From Bradyrhizobium sp. SSBR45G (GTDB taxonomy: Bacteria > Pseudomonadota > Alphaproteobacteria > Rhizobiales > Xanthobacteraceae): a DNA stretch of 64,000 bases. Below the pieces are notes generated by a model that saw nothing but the letters and a program-made list of their open reading frames with translations, had not been told where the DNA came from and did not search any database. How positions within the stretch are numbered: the first letter of the stretch is position 1; the number at the start of each line of letters is the position of its first letter. A program made the translations under genes and the position numbers. Below are positions 18,248 to 27,301 of the stretch, one piece after another. The stretch spans positions 209,237-273,236 of the forward strand of contig NZ_BSCT01000007.1 of assembly GCF_030159255.1 (NCBI RefSeq). The letters run 5' to 3'.

Positions 18248-18451
18248 ATGGAAACTCTCGTTTTTCGCTGCTCCCAGACGGGATCGAACGTGCAGGTCGG
18301 CTTGGCGGCGTCGCCTCTGGTAGACCCTGTCGATGCCTATGAGGTCGTCCCATGTCCAGCATGCGGACGGCTCCACCTCGTCAACAAGCGGACCGGAAGA
18401 ACGCTGAGCGACAGGGAGGGCTCGAGATGTCCTACGTTGCAGACGAGCTGA
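18248..18451 (+). CDS. Small zinc-ribbon-like hypothetical protein
   Basis: A 67-residue protein beginning METLVFRCSQTGSNVQVGL. It has one early cysteine and a CPACGRLHLVNK motif in the middle, the kind of cysteine pair plus nearby histidine that could bind zinc. It follows the small gene ending at 18156 and is in the same direction. Similar proteins are common in Bradyrhizobium in my memory; function unknown. Confidence 0.6.
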   Translation: METLVFRCSQTGSNVQVGLAASPLVDPVDAYEVVPCPACGRLHLVNKRTGRTLSDREGSRCPTLQTS

Positions 18452-18561
18452 CGGCGGCTCCCGCCGCCGGACCATCGCCGCTGCGCCGACTCCGCGCTCT
18501 CCTGAAGGCCATCGTCAGCCGGATCGACCTGTCGCATTTTCCGAGGTCCTGCTGCAGCTGA
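18427..18561 (+). CDS. Possible 44-residue protein overlapping the zinc-ribbon gene
   Basis: An ATG at 18427 has GGAGGG seven bases upstream and opens 44 codons in a different frame that overlaps the end of the preceding gene by 25 bases. The product is basic and helical (SPLRRLRALLKAIVSRIDL) with a CC near the end. The overlap plus ribosome-binding site would allow coupled translation. There is no recognised family and the frame could be chance. Confidence 0.3.
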   Translation: MSYVADELTAAPAAGPSPLRRLRALLKAIVSRIDLSHFPRSCCS

Positions 18562-18713
18562 TCCCGACGGGCACGCCACAGCCAAGAGACTGATGGTGAA
18601 TCGGACACACCAAGAGCCGTCGTTCCCGCCCCCCAATACAAATCGAGCCGTCGTTGTTGTCGCAGGGCGACGTCAGGCTCGACCCCCACCATTCACAAGA
18701 TCGGAGTGATCGG

Positions 18714-19025
18714 ATGCGCGCGTTGTTGATCAGAGTTCTGGCCGTCGCCGCGGCAACCACGGCGTCGACGGCGTGGGCCGCCGACGCGGACCATGGTGCC
18801 GACCTCGCCCGGCGCTGGTGCGCCTCATGCCACCTGATCGAAGGCATGCAGAAGCAGGCCAGCGCGGATGTTCCGCCCTTCTCCCAGATCGCGCAGCGGG
18901 CGGACTTTACCCCGGAGAAGGTCGCGTTCTTCCTGCTCGACCCCCACCCCAAAATGCCAAGCTTCCCGCTCAACCGGCTGGAGGCGGCCGATATCGCCGC
19001 CTATATCGGCTCGCTGCGCAAATAG
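18714..19025 (+). CDS. Periplasmic class I c-type cytochrome
   Basis: A 103-residue protein from the ATG at 18714, with GGAGTGA upstream. Residues 1-23 are a signal peptide ending AWA. The haem attachment motif CASCH is at 36-40 and the likely axial methionine is Met81 in KMPSFPLN. It is a small single-haem electron carrier of the periplasm. The partner is not shown: no oxidase or dehydrogenase gene is adjacent, and the neighbours are small hypotheticals and a phasin. Confidence 0.85.
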   Translation: MRALLIRVLAVAAATTASTAWAADADHGADLARRWCASCHLIEGMQKQASADVPPFSQIAQRADFTPEKVAFFLLDPHPKMPSFPLNRLEAADIAAYIGSLRK

Positions 19026-19100
19026 TGCCGCTGCGCCTGCCGGCGGCCCAATGGCCGCCGCCCCTGCTCGATTGCGACACCAACGCTCAGGTCGCGGGCG

Positions 19101-19148
19101 GCCTCAGGTCACGCCTCAGGACTTGCCTCAGGACTTGCCTCAGGACTT
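19101..19148 (+). repeat. 12-bp tandem repeat across the phasin stop codon
   Basis: The unit GCCTCAGGACTT occurs three times without a gap at 19113-19124, 19125-19136 and 19137-19148, with a partial copy at 19101-19108. On the coding strand the copies read AAG TCC TGA GGC, so each contains the same in-frame stop. Gain or loss of copies would therefore not change the phasin protein. Confidence 0.85.
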
Positions 19149-19493
19149 GGGCTCCGTGGCCTTGCTTGCGGCGGACATGATGCCGGCCGTGATCGTCTTC
19201 ATGTGCTCGCCGGCGTTGGTGAACTGACTGCGCAGGAATTCGGACTGAATCCGCATCGCCTCCTCCAGCTCGGTCGCGTGGACGAGCTTTCGCGCATGCT
19301 CGAACGCCGTCTTGATGTTCTGTTCGGTGAGGGTGAGCGCCTGCTTCGACATGTCGGCAGCAGGGCCGGGAACCGAGCCGATCGATTTTCCGGCCGCGTC
19401 GAAGAACATCTCGAAGGCCCTTTCCGCCTGCGCAATGGTCTTTTCGGCCAGGTCTCGCAGTTCAGCGGGCACTTCCAGTTTGGTTTGGGTCAT
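19140..19493 (-). CDS. Phasin (polyhydroxyalkanoate granule-associated protein)
   Basis: A 117-residue protein from the ATG at 19493, with GGAGGA seven bases upstream. It is nearly all helical, with AELRDLAEKTIAQAERAFEM and ALTLTEQNIKTAFEHARKLV, the pattern of phasin_2-type proteins that coat polyhydroxyalkanoate granules; the SIGSVPGPAADM linker is also typical of these in rhizobia. A much longer frame upstream of the ATG is not coding. No polymer synthase genes are adjacent. Confidence 0.8.
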   Translation of the reverse strand: MTQTKLEVPAELRDLAEKTIAQAERAFEMFFDAAGKSIGSVPGPAADMSKQALTLTEQNIKTAFEHARKLVHATELEEAMRIQSEFLRSQFTNAGEHMKTITAGIMSAASKATEPKS

Positions 19494-19584
19494 TGTTACG
19501 TCCTCCACGACAAGTCCAACTACCACATCTGCACATCCTCGTCCCCGTGCAAATGGAAGCGAGGGCGGCAGGTGGCAGGACCTG

Positions 19585-19875
19585 TCAGGACGCACCCATG
19601 CGCTCGCGTGCGATCTGCAGCGAATACGCGATCGAGGTGAGGTGACGTTCGAACATCCGCTGCGCGCGCTCCTCGGTAATGAGCTCGGCGAGCTCACGCG
19701 CATGCTGCAAAGCAAGATCGAGCAGGATGACGGTCTTCCAGAGATCGTTCCGGGCGCCCGGTCGCGTTGGGTCGCACCGGCCCTTTGCCACCGCCACCAC
19801 AGCTTCCGCGTGAGCCGCCCTGGACCCGGCACGGAACGAGACTGTCCTGGCGCGGAACGGAATAACGTTGGACAT
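19585..19875 (-). CDS. Small hypothetical protein
   Basis: A 96-residue protein from the ATG at 19875, preceded by GGGGAGAGCTC. It starts MSNVIPFRARTVSFRAGSRA and ends with two helices (LWKTVILLDLALQHARELAE and AQRMFERHLTSIAYSLQIAR). The mixed basic N terminus and helical C terminus give no family. It lies 91 bases upstream of the phasin in the same direction and might be co-transcribed. Confidence 0.55.
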   Translation of the reverse strand: MSNVIPFRARTVSFRAGSRAAHAEAVVAVAKGRCDPTRPGARNDLWKTVILLDLALQHARELAELITEERAQRMFERHLTSIAYSLQIARERMGAS

Positions 19876-20067
19876 GAGCTCTCCCCGATGCTGTTCGCAA
19901 AGGCGGATCTGGATCAATTTTTCGCTGTTATACGCGCGGCATTTTACTGAAGCCTTAGACCGGTTGTAGACGGCAAGGCCATTGTGGACCCAACGTCAGC
20001 GGCGTGATTAACCCGAAAGCAAACCGCATCGCGCCGGACTTGACGGCCGCGATCGGCGGTAAATCGC

Positions 20068-20610
20068 TCAGGCGGAAAAGCGGCGACGATAGTCCGCCGG
20101 CGACACGCCGAGATGCCGCATGAAAGCACGCCGCATGCGCTCGTCATCGCCGAAGCCGGCCCGCTTTGCGACTTCGACGACGCTGTCGACCTGACCGCCA
20201 TCGAGCAGCAGACGCGCGGTCTCGACCCTGAGCGCTTCCACCCCCTGAGCCGGCGTCATGCCGGTGCGATTGGCATAGGTCCGTGCAAAGGTCCGGGGCG
20301 TCATGCCCGCCCGCGCGGCCAGTGTCTCGACCCTGAGATCGCGCGCGATGTTCTCGATGATCCAGGCATGGAGTGCGCTCAAGCGGCCCTCGACGTCGGA
20401 GGCCTGCGCCGCCAGAACGGTCGAAAACGGACTCTGCACGCCGGGTCGCTTGAGGAAGACGACCAGCGTCCGCCTCTCAGTCCCCCGTCTCGCATTGCAG
20501 CATGCTGGGAAGAACTGGCAGAATTCGAGGGCATATTGTCCTTTAGGTGATTGGATGACCACCTGTATCAGCCCGACCTCGTAGCGCTGGAGTTTGATGC
20601 GATGTCGCAC
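20068..20610 (-). pseudogene. GlxA/AraC-type regulator lacking its N-terminal domain
   Basis: The C-terminal ~140 residues match GlxA-family regulators: RRTLVVFLKRPGVQSPFSTV, then LSALHAWIIENIARDLRVETLAARAGM and a complete AraC DNA-binding domain with two helix-turn-helix motifs ending HLGVSPADYRRRF. In intact members this follows a DJ-1/PfpI-like domain of about 170 residues. Here that domain is gone and the first ~40 residues are unrelated. The truncation plus the degraded DNA upstream (20611-21100) suggest a broken gene, though a free DNA-binding domain could still be made. Confidence 0.7.
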
Positions 20611-21124
20611 CGCCGGCCACCGATCATGGATGCGATGAATTCGATGATTGCCGTTAACTGGAAAGCAATCGAACCTCGTTGGACAGCGGCCGCGTCGCCA
20701 TTCGAGAGCCCATACGGCCTCGTTCTGGTCTACGATCGCAGCGGACTGAAGTGCTGCCCGCGCGCCAGGATCCTGACCTGTATGGGTTCGTTACGTCGCG
20801 GATTCTCCGTAAGCCCAACGCGGTCGGGCACAGCGAGCGCCTCCGCTACGTCTGGCGTAACGGCAATCCGATCGTGTGGGCTGCCAACGCGAAGATCGGT
20901 GAGAGGGTCGCGCCGTTATTGCGCAACGGTGCCTCGCGCCGGGTCGGCGCCGAGCGCCCTGGACCACACAGGCCCCGAGGCGACGAGCGCGTCTGCCCGC
21001 TGAGAACAAGGGAACCGCCGGCCGGCCTGGCGGCGACACGAATCAGAGGCGCTGGGAAGGTGCAATTGATGCGATTACTATGCAGACAAGACCAACCATT
21101 GCATGCAATCAATGGGGACTGAGG
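20611..21124. other. Gene-poor, apparently degraded region
   Basis: About 510 bases between the truncated regulator and the next small gene. Frames on both strands are open but change style, lack ribosome-binding sites and match nothing that I recognise. It may hold the scar of the event that removed the N-terminal part of the GlxA-type gene. Confidence 0.4.
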
Positions 21125-21313
21125 TCAGGACAGTGGGCGATCAGTTCCCGCATGCGACTCTGAGGTGAGCCGCTCGACCATCTCGATCAATTCGATGCGC
21201 TGGCCTGGCGCCAGCTTCAGGAACGCCTTCAGAAGTCGAAGGCTCTCCACCGCTTCGCTCGATGGAGCTCCGAGCTTCGTGTGCAGCTCCGCGATGCATG
21301 TGGGATTCTTCAT
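21125..21313 (-). CDS. Small helical hypothetical protein
   Basis: A 62-residue protein from the ATG at 21313, with AAAGG upstream. It reads as two helices (SSEAVESLRLLKAFLKLAPG and QRIELIEMVERLTSE). No family recognised. Its start lies 25 bases from that of a divergent small gene at 21339, so one of the two may be false. Confidence 0.4.
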   Translation of the reverse strand: MKNPTCIAELHTKLGAPSSEAVESLRLLKAFLKLAPGQRIELIEMVERLTSESHAGTDRPLS

Positions 21314-21338
21314 CTCGCACCTTTGGCAGGAAACGGTG

Positions 21339-21524
21339 ATGCCAGTCCTTAGCAAACGTCAAGGCCTCGCACGCAAGGTCGATACTGCAGCAATCGAGGC
21401 TGAAAGTCTTGGTCTGACGACTGCGACCCTGATCCTCAGAATGGCCCGCCTGGAGATCGATCGCGCGGAACCCGATCAGGTTGAAAGTATGCCAGCGAAC
21501 AACTCTTGCAGCAAGCCAAACTGA
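21339..21524 (+). CDS. Small hypothetical protein
   Basis: A 61-residue protein from the ATG at 21339, preceded by AGGAAACGGTG. The sequence (LSKRQGLARKVDTAAIEAES ... TLILRMARLEIDRAE) is compositionally like real small proteins of this group but has no family. It is divergent from 21125-21313. Confidence 0.4.
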   Translation: MPVLSKRQGLARKVDTAAIEAESLGLTTATLILRMARLEIDRAEPDQVESMPANNSCSKPN

Positions 21525-21744
21525 CCAGTCGGTCGATTTTGTTGGCACAATTTGAGCTGTCTGGCAGTTTTTGGCGCTGTATACCAGCTAAAATGGTCGT
21601 TCATCGAACGGGGAACGGGGATTACAGCAGAGGTAAGCTTGTCCTCCATCTTAGAGGTCTTCTATAATTCGAGCGGGAGCATCACGGTTGCGGTTCCAGC
21701 CCGGCTCCGCATCACTCCCGCGATACAGCGGCCGCAGGAAGACC

Positions 21745-21978
21745 ATGCGCACCTATTATTTCGATATGAAGGATGGCATTCCGACCAGAGACCGGACGGG
21801 TCTGGAATTTGCGACGAGTGCGGGGGCGATCGAGCACAGCCGCGATCTGGCCCGGCGGCTTCGGCATGATCCGCGCATCACGGACCGCAGGCTTTCGATC
21901 GTCGTCGTCGACGAGTCGGGGGCGGAAATCCACCGCGAGCCGGTGTACCCCGCCGCGGTGAAGGCCAGCCTGTCCTGA
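21745..21978 (+). CDS. DUF6894-type small protein
   Basis: A 77-residue protein from the ATG at 21745 with AGGAAG upstream. The start MRTYYFDMKDGIPTRDRTGL and the later LSIVVVDESGAEIHREPVYP match my memory of the DUF6894 group, small proteins present in many copies in Bradyrhizobium and relatives. Their function is unknown. An earlier ATG at 21688 adds a segment without coding character. Confidence 0.7.
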   Translation: MRTYYFDMKDGIPTRDRTGLEFATSAGAIEHSRDLARRLRHDPRITDRRLSIVVVDESGAEIHREPVYPAAVKASLS

Positions 21979-22111
21979 TTTTTCGTGAGAGTGCCGACGT
22001 CGAACATCAGACGCCCCGAGCTTCAACTTCCAGTAGATAAAAGATCGTCCGGCTCAACTTTTGAGGGCTGAAACTCCGCGCTCCGAGCTTAGACAGCTAC
22101 CGGGATCGCGC

Positions 22112-22798
22112 TCACCAGACAAATGGCAGAAGCCGCCACCGCACGCTCGCCTGATAGTCCCGGTAGCCGGACAAATGCGCCGCCAGCACGCTTTCCTCAT
22201 GCAGCAGGCGCCAGATCAAGACCGGCATGATCACGGCCAGCAGTGAAAGCCCCCACCACGACCCCAGCGCAATCGGAATGCCGGCCAGCATCACCAGCGC
22301 CGCAGCATACATCGGATGGCGAACGACGGCGTAGGGCCCGGTGGATATGACGGATTGATCGCGAGCCACCTCGACCGTCGCTGCCGAAAAGCTGTTCTCC
22401 CGGAATACGAGCCCGATCCCCCCGAATCCGAGCACGACCAGCAGATCGCCGCCGATGACGACGAGTGATGTCACCTGAGACCAGCCGAAGCGGTGATCCA
22501 GCGCCGGCACCACGAGCAGCCACACGAACCACAACGAGATGATCGTCATGATCAGGCGTTGAACCGGCTCCTTTTCCGCAAAGGGCCCTCCTCGCAGGCG
22601 GCGCTGAAGGAGTGCCCGGTCGCGCCGCATCAGGTCGATCGAGATGATGAGCGATGCACTGAAATACGTCAGCAGGAACAGCCAGGCCTGCCAGTAGTGC
22701 ACGGTCCCGGCGGCGGCGAAGATCGCGCCGGCCATCACGAGCATCAGCAAGACGAGGCTTGCCAGGGTCTTGGCGTTGAGGCCGTCCATGCGGGGCAC
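22112..22798 (-). CDS. Isoprenylcysteine carboxyl methyltransferase-family membrane protein
   Basis: A 228-residue integral membrane protein with five or six hydrophobic segments. The C-terminal half holds the ICMT/PEMT-type signature: STGPYAVVRHPMYAAALVML, then RLLHEESVLAAHLSGYRDYQ and RWRLLPFVW at the end. These bind S-adenosylmethionine in the membrane. Bacterial members are not shown to methylate prenylated proteins, and the substrate here is unknown. The gene is alone. Confidence 0.8.
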   Translation of the reverse strand: MPRMDGLNAKTLASLVLLMLVMAGAIFAAAGTVHYWQAWLFLLTYFSASLIISIDLMRRDRALLQRRLRGGPFAEKEPVQRLIMTIISLWFVWLLVVPALDHRFGWSQVTSLVVIGGDLLVVLGFGGIGLVFRENSFSAATVEVARDQSVISTGPYAVVRHPMYAAALVMLAGIPIALGSWWGLSLLAVIMPVLIWRLLHEESVLAAHLSGYRDYQASVRWRLLPFVW

Positions 22799-22830
22799 AA
22801 TAACCGCGAAGCCGGTCCGTTCCGCTTCCT

Positions 22831-23886
22831 TTATTGCTGCTTCTCCCAGAACGACAGCAGCCCCTGTGAGGCCGAGCCGCCGATCACGCAGGGGATGCCG
22901 ACCGCGACCTGGCCGAGCGCGGCAGCGGAGACACAGCCGAGCGCCAATGCGCCGACGCCGAGCTGCCCCCAGAAGTCCATGTCGCGCCGTGCGTCAGAGC
23001 CCTTGAGCTTGAGCTCGTCCACCGCGGCGACGGCATCCTTGCGCACGGCACCGAGCTGCACCGTATCGGCCGCCTCGACCACCTCCCGCAGCGGCTCCTT
23101 GACCGGACCCGACTGCCGCGCCAGCTCCTCGCGGAGATAATCGCGCAGGCTGGCGTCGCGGACCGCGTAGCTCGCGAGCGTATAGCGCGCCATGCTGCCG
23201 ACGGTCAGCTTGTCGACGGTGTCGCGGCTCTTCGACCAGGGCAGCATCTGCACGATGCGCTGGATCGGCACACGAGAGCCGGTCGCGAAGTAATAGCCCC
23301 AGAGGATGTCGAGCAGATCCTGGTGGGTCGCGTAGCTGAGGCGCGTATCCAGCTTGCGCTCCTCCTTCTTGAACGGGTTCTGCGTCAGCGCGCCGCGCAG
23401 CTTGTCCATCATGCCCGGCTTCACCTCCTCGAGCGGGATCTCCATCAGGATCGGCTGCGTGCCGCTGAGATAGCCGTCGATCATCACGCGACGACCCGGC
23501 ATCTTGGGCGCGACCTTGCGCATGAGATTGCGCCAGTCGGGCAGGCCTGAATAGGCGATGGCGCGCACGATGACCCACTCCTCCTCGGGAGGAACGGGGA
23601 AGAAACTGTTGACGAGCTGCTCGGCCTTTGCCGGGTTGGAGCCGATCGCGCCGGCAATGAAGCCGAGATAGATGCCGGAGTTCTCCGGCTCCTTGAATGT
23701 CTGTGAGTGGAACAGCACCCGCACGGCTGCCGGCACATGGGCGTAATCGGGCTTGGTCCGGTAGTTGTAGATCCAGTTCTGAACGACCCCGAGCGATGCG
23801 CGCGGATCGATTTCGGGAACGACCGCCGCGGCAAGAGCCGATTGGACGAAAGTACAAGCGATGAGGGCCAGAGCGATGGCGCGCAT
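22831..23886 (-). CDS. Secreted hypothetical protein, repeat-like helical
   Basis: A 351-residue protein from the ATG at 23886, with GGGAGCAGATC upstream. Residues 1-19 are a signal peptide (MRAIALALIACTFVQSALA). The mature part is mostly helical, with segments such as QNWIYNYRTKPDYAHVPAAV and HQDLLDILWGYYFATGSRVP, and it ends in a hydrophobic Gly/Ala-rich stretch (GVGALALGCVSAAALGQVAV) that may cross or touch a membrane. I recall unnamed relatives but no function. It is divergent from the BamA-like gene at 24123, with 236 bases between. Confidence 0.65.
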   Translation of the reverse strand: MRAIALALIACTFVQSALAAAVVPEIDPRASLGVVQNWIYNYRTKPDYAHVPAAVRVLFHSQTFKEPENSGIYLGFIAGAIGSNPAKAEQLVNSFFPVPPEEEWVIVRAIAYSGLPDWRNLMRKVAPKMPGRRVMIDGYLSGTQPILMEIPLEEVKPGMMDKLRGALTQNPFKKEERKLDTRLSYATHQDLLDILWGYYFATGSRVPIQRIVQMLPWSKSRDTVDKLTVGSMARYTLASYAVRDASLRDYLREELARQSGPVKEPLREVVEAADTVQLGAVRKDAVAAVDELKLKGSDARRDMDFWGQLGVGALALGCVSAAALGQVAVGIPCVIGGSASQGLLSFWEKQQ

Positions 23887-24122
23887 GATCTGCTCCCGAC
23901 AAACGTTCGCTGTGTCGTCATGCGCTGGCGCGTGCGACGACACAGTCGCTATCAGGCGTTTGGATCGACTCTGCGTCGATTCTGCGGCCACCATCGGCTC
24001 CGAGCCGCGGCCGACCTTCGCAGCCGTGATCGCAGGCCGCCAAGTCTCCACGGCCCTGACATGATTTGGCCGTCCACCCGCTCTTGCATGATGGCGATGA
24101 CGAGCAGGCAGGAGCGCACATC

Positions 24123-26444
24123 ATGACCGGCCGGACCCGGCATCACCGTCGCCTCGGCAGCTTGCTGCCAATTCCGCTCCTGGTAGCGGTTGCGTCCGTC
24201 CTGTCGTCTGCGATCCCAGCGGCAGCCGCAGAAACCCTTGTGGTGCAGGGCAATCGCCGCGTCGATGCCGAGACCGTGAAGTCCTATTTCCACGCCGACG
24301 CGAACGGCCGCTACGACGCCGCCGCGCTCGATGCCGGCCTCAAGGCCGTGGTGGCAACCGGCCTCTTCGAGGACGTCAAGGTCGGCCGCAGCGACGGACG
24401 GATCGTGGTCCGGCTCGCCGAAGCAAAGCTGCTCGATCGGGTCGCCTTCGAGGGTAACAAGAAGGTGAAGGATGCCGACCTCACGAGCGCGGTGCTGTCG
24501 AAGCCCCGCGCTGCCCTGCAGCGCGCGACCGTGCAGGGCGACGTCGCCAGGATCCTCCAGGCCTATCATCGCGTCGGGCGCGACGACGTCCGTGTCGTTC
24601 CCGAAATCATCGACCGCGGCAATGATCGCGTCGACCTGGTCTTCACCATCACCGAGGGCAAGAAGACGCCGGTCAGGTCGGTCAGCTTCGTCGGCAACAC
24701 CGCCTTTGGCGCACGGCAATTGCGCGCCGTGATCAAGACGTCGGAGTCGACCGTGCTGAGCTTCGTGACAGGCGGCGACGCCTACGACGCCGACCGGGTC
24801 AATGACGACCGCGAGCAGCTGCGACAATACTACCGCAACCACGGCTACGCCGAGGCCGAGGTGACGAATGTCAGTGTCGAGTTCGACCGCGCCGCCAACG
24901 GCTTCAATCTGAGCTTCACCATCGACGAGGGCGTGCTCTACCGGTTTGGCGCCGTCGACGTCTCCTGCAACGTCGAGGGTCTCGCCTGCGATCGCCTGCA
25001 GGCCTTGCTGCTGGCGCAGCAAGGCGAGGTGTTCGACGCGAGCAAGCTCGACAAGAGCTCCGAGATCCTGACGGCAGAACTGGGCAAGCTCGGCTTTCCG
25101 TTCGCGCAGGTCGAGCCGCGGGTCCGGCCCAACGGCCAGGCGCGGCTGGCCGACGTCAGCTTCCGGATCGAGCAGGGCCAGCGCAGCTATGTCGAGCGCA
25201 TCGAGATTCACGGCAACACCCGCACCCGGGACGACGTGATCCGCCGCGAGTTCGACATCGGCGAAGGGGATGCCTACAACAAGACGCTGATCGACCGCGC
25301 CGAGCGGCGCCTGCGGAACCTGAACTACTTCAAGACCGTCAAGATCACGTCACGCCCCGGCTCGACCCGGGACCGCGTGGTGCTGGACGTCGAGGCCGTC
25401 GACCAGGCGACCGGCGACTTCAACGTCTCCGGCGGCTATTCGTCGACCGACGGATTGCTCGCCGAGGTCAAGGTCGGCGACCGCAACGTGCTCGGCACCG
25501 GAAACACGGCACAGGCGACGTTCACCTATGGCCAGTTCGCGCGCGGCGCCACCCTGTCGTTCACCTCGCCCTATGCGCTCGGCCGGATGACACCGGGCGT
25601 CGAGCTGTTCGCACGGCAGAGCATGCCAAGCACGCTGCAGTCGTTCGGCAACAACACCTATGGCGGCGCCTTCACCCTCGGCATGCCGGTGAGTGAGCAG
25701 ACCGCAATGCTGTGGCGCTATTCGCTGTACGACCAGAAGGTCGTGCTCGCGCCCGGGGTTTCGCCCGCAGCGGTGTCCGTGCCGGTGCGGCAGGCTGTCG
25801 CAGCCGGACGGCAGACGGTCTCCCAGATCGGCAACACCGTCACCTACAGCACGCTCGACAACACCAAGATGCCGACCAGCGGCATCCGTTCCCAGCTCAG
25901 CCAGGATCTCGCCGGCCTCGGCGGTGACGTCCGCTTCCTGCGCACCACCGCAGACGTCCGCTACTACCGATCCATCAACAGCGATCTGACCGGAATGGTG
26001 CGGGCCCAGGGCGGCTACATCACCGGATGGGGCGGGCAGCAGGCGCCGCTGCTCAACAGCTTCTTCGGCGGTCCGACGATGGTGCGCGGCTTCGCGCCCG
26101 GCGGCTTCGGACCGCGCGATCTCACGGCGGGATCGACGATGGACAATGTCGGCGGCAGTTTCTACTGGGCGACCACGGCGGAGCTGCAAAGCAACATCCC
26201 CGGTCTGCCTCAGGAATACGGCCTGCGCGCATCCGCCTTCGTCGATGCCGGCACCGTGTTCGGCTACCGCGGTCCGACCCAGAACGTCCAGGTCGCGAAC
26301 AGAAACGTGCTGCGCTCCTCGGTCGGCGTCGGCATGACCTGGGCGTCACCGTTCGGCCCGCTGACGGTCGACTATGCCGTGCCGATCAGCAAGGCGGCGT
26401 ATGACGTCGTGCAGCCGCTGCGCTTCAGCGCCGGCGGCTTCTAG
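24123..26444 (+). CDS. BamA/Omp85-family outer membrane assembly protein (paralogue)
   Basis: A 773-residue protein from the ATG at 24123. A signal peptide ends near AIPAAAA. About five POTRA repeats follow (for example LVVQGNRRVDAETVKSYF, VSFVGNTAFGARQLRAVI and RIEIHGNTRTRDDVIRREFD), then a 16-stranded barrel domain. The MVRGFAPGGFGPRDL stretch carries the conserved VRGF motif of Omp85 proteins and the last residue is Phe. The family inserts beta-barrels into the outer membrane. The main bamA copy normally sits beside lpxD and skp; none of those are here, so this is probably a second, accessory copy. Confidence 0.88.
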   Translation: MTGRTRHHRRLGSLLPIPLLVAVASVLSSAIPAAAAETLVVQGNRRVDAETVKSYFHADANGRYDAAALDAGLKAVVATGLFEDVKVGRSDGRIVVRLAEAKLLDRVAFEGNKKVKDADLTSAVLSKPRAALQRATVQGDVARILQAYHRVGRDDVRVVPEIIDRGNDRVDLVFTITEGKKTPVRSVSFVGNTAFGARQLRAVIKTSESTVLSFVTGGDAYDADRVNDDREQLRQYYRNHGYAEAEVTNVSVEFDRAANGFNLSFTIDEGVLYRFGAVDVSCNVEGLACDRLQALLLAQQGEVFDASKLDKSSEILTAELGKLGFPFAQVEPRVRPNGQARLADVSFRIEQGQRSYVERIEIHGNTRTRDDVIRREFDIGEGDAYNKTLIDRAERRLRNLNYFKTVKITSRPGSTRDRVVLDVEAVDQATGDFNVSGGYSSTDGLLAEVKVGDRNVLGTGNTAQATFTYGQFARGATLSFTSPYALGRMTPGVELFARQSMPSTLQSFGNNTYGGAFTLGMPVSEQTAMLWRYSLYDQKVVLAPGVSPAAVSVPVRQAVAAGRQTVSQIGNTVTYSTLDNTKMPTSGIRSQLSQDLAGLGGDVRFLRTTADVRYYRSINSDLTGMVRAQGGYITGWGGQQAPLLNSFFGGPTMVRGFAPGGFGPRDLTAGSTMDNVGGSFYWATTAELQSNIPGLPQEYGLRASAFVDAGTVFGYRGPTQNVQVANRNVLRSSVGVGMTWASPFGPLTVDYAVPISKAAYDVVQPLRFSAGGF

Positions 26445-26446
26445 CT

Positions 26447-26550
26447 AGAGCATCATCCGGAAAAGCGGAAGCCGGATTTCCGAAAAGATCATGCTTAAAT
26501 AAGGTGATGAGAGCATGATGCGGTTCCGTGGAAACGCATCTTGCTCTCAG
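26447..26550. repeat. Palindromic intergenic repeat
   Basis: Directly after the BamA-like gene. AGAGCATGATGCG (26510-26522) faces CGCATCTTGCTCT (26535-26547), an inverted repeat with one mismatch. The preceding part, with GAGCATCATCCGGAAAAG and ATCATGCTTAAAT, forms a second imperfect palindrome. Sequences of this kind (AGAGCATGATCC...) are, in my memory, very common interspersed elements in Rhizobiales. Confidence 0.6.
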
Positions 26551-26602
26551 CCAGCACGGCAGGCCAAGCGCCGGCACTGAACGTCACCCGATCCGCAAAG
26601 CC

Positions 26603-27049
26603 TCAGTACGGATGATAATAATAGTGCCCCCGCGGTCCGTAATACGGATTCCCGTAATAGGGACGCACGTAGTGCGGCTGAGGAGCATAGTAGCCCTGCG
26701 GCGGCCCATAATAGCCCGGCCCGGGGTAATAGCCCGGCTCATAGTAATACTCGTCATCGTGCTGATGCGCTGCAATCGCGCCGAATGTCCCGATCATCGC
26801 GCCCATGATGGCGAGGCCGGCGGCCGGATTGCCCCTGTAGCCGCGGCGGTAACGCCGGCGGGCGCTGAGATCGGTCACATCGCTGGCCGCCGCCTTCAGG
26901 ACCGCCTGCTTGCTGCTTGAGTTGCTGCTTGGGCCCGCTGCGCGCGCGGAAGCGGGCGCCGCCGCGCCTGCCATGAGCACAGCCGCCGCGACTGCTGCCA
27001 ACGCGATCTTGGCGCCGGTCGACCGGAACAAACATTGACCGCTGATCAT
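26603..27049 (-). CDS. Secreted Tyr/Gly/Pro-rich protein
   Basis: A 148-residue protein from the ATG at 27049, with a GGGGGGATAC ribosome-binding site. A signal peptide ends near APASA. After a Ser/Ala linker comes a basic RRRYRRGYRGN segment, a short hydrophobic stretch (AAGLAIMGAMIGTFGAIAA) and a low-complexity tail dominated by Tyr, Pro and Gly, ending in HYYYHPY. Such proteins occur widely in Bradyrhizobium and are usually annotated as hypothetical, sometimes as BA14K-like. Function unknown. Confidence 0.65.
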   Translation of the reverse strand: MISGQCLFRSTGAKIALAAVAAAVLMAGAAAPASARAAGPSSNSSSKQAVLKAAASDVTDLSARRRYRRGYRGNPAAGLAIMGAMIGTFGAIAAHQHDDEYYYEPGYYPGPGYYGPPQGYYAPQPHYVRPYYGNPYYGPRGHYYYHPY

Positions 27050-27301
27050 CGTATCCCCCCGTCTCTTCATTGGTCCCCAATAGAGCACACAATGCCGGAG
27101 CGGTTGACCTGAATCAAAACCACCATCGACCGGCGTCTGCACCGGATGCGAATCCGATCGTGCTCCCCTCGTGCTTGGACTCACCCCCTCGGAGCCAGGT
27201 TCAATCTTCGTCACAGCTATTTTTTGCGAACCGGCAATGCGTCACGGGAAACCAATGCCTGCAAGCATGAATACGCAAAGCGAGGACGAACAGGAGCTCT
27301 C

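Noticed and set aside
20551..21122. Plus-strand frames of 147-150 codons
   Set aside because: No ribosome-binding site, composition changes within the frame and no recognisable domain; treated as degraded DNA.
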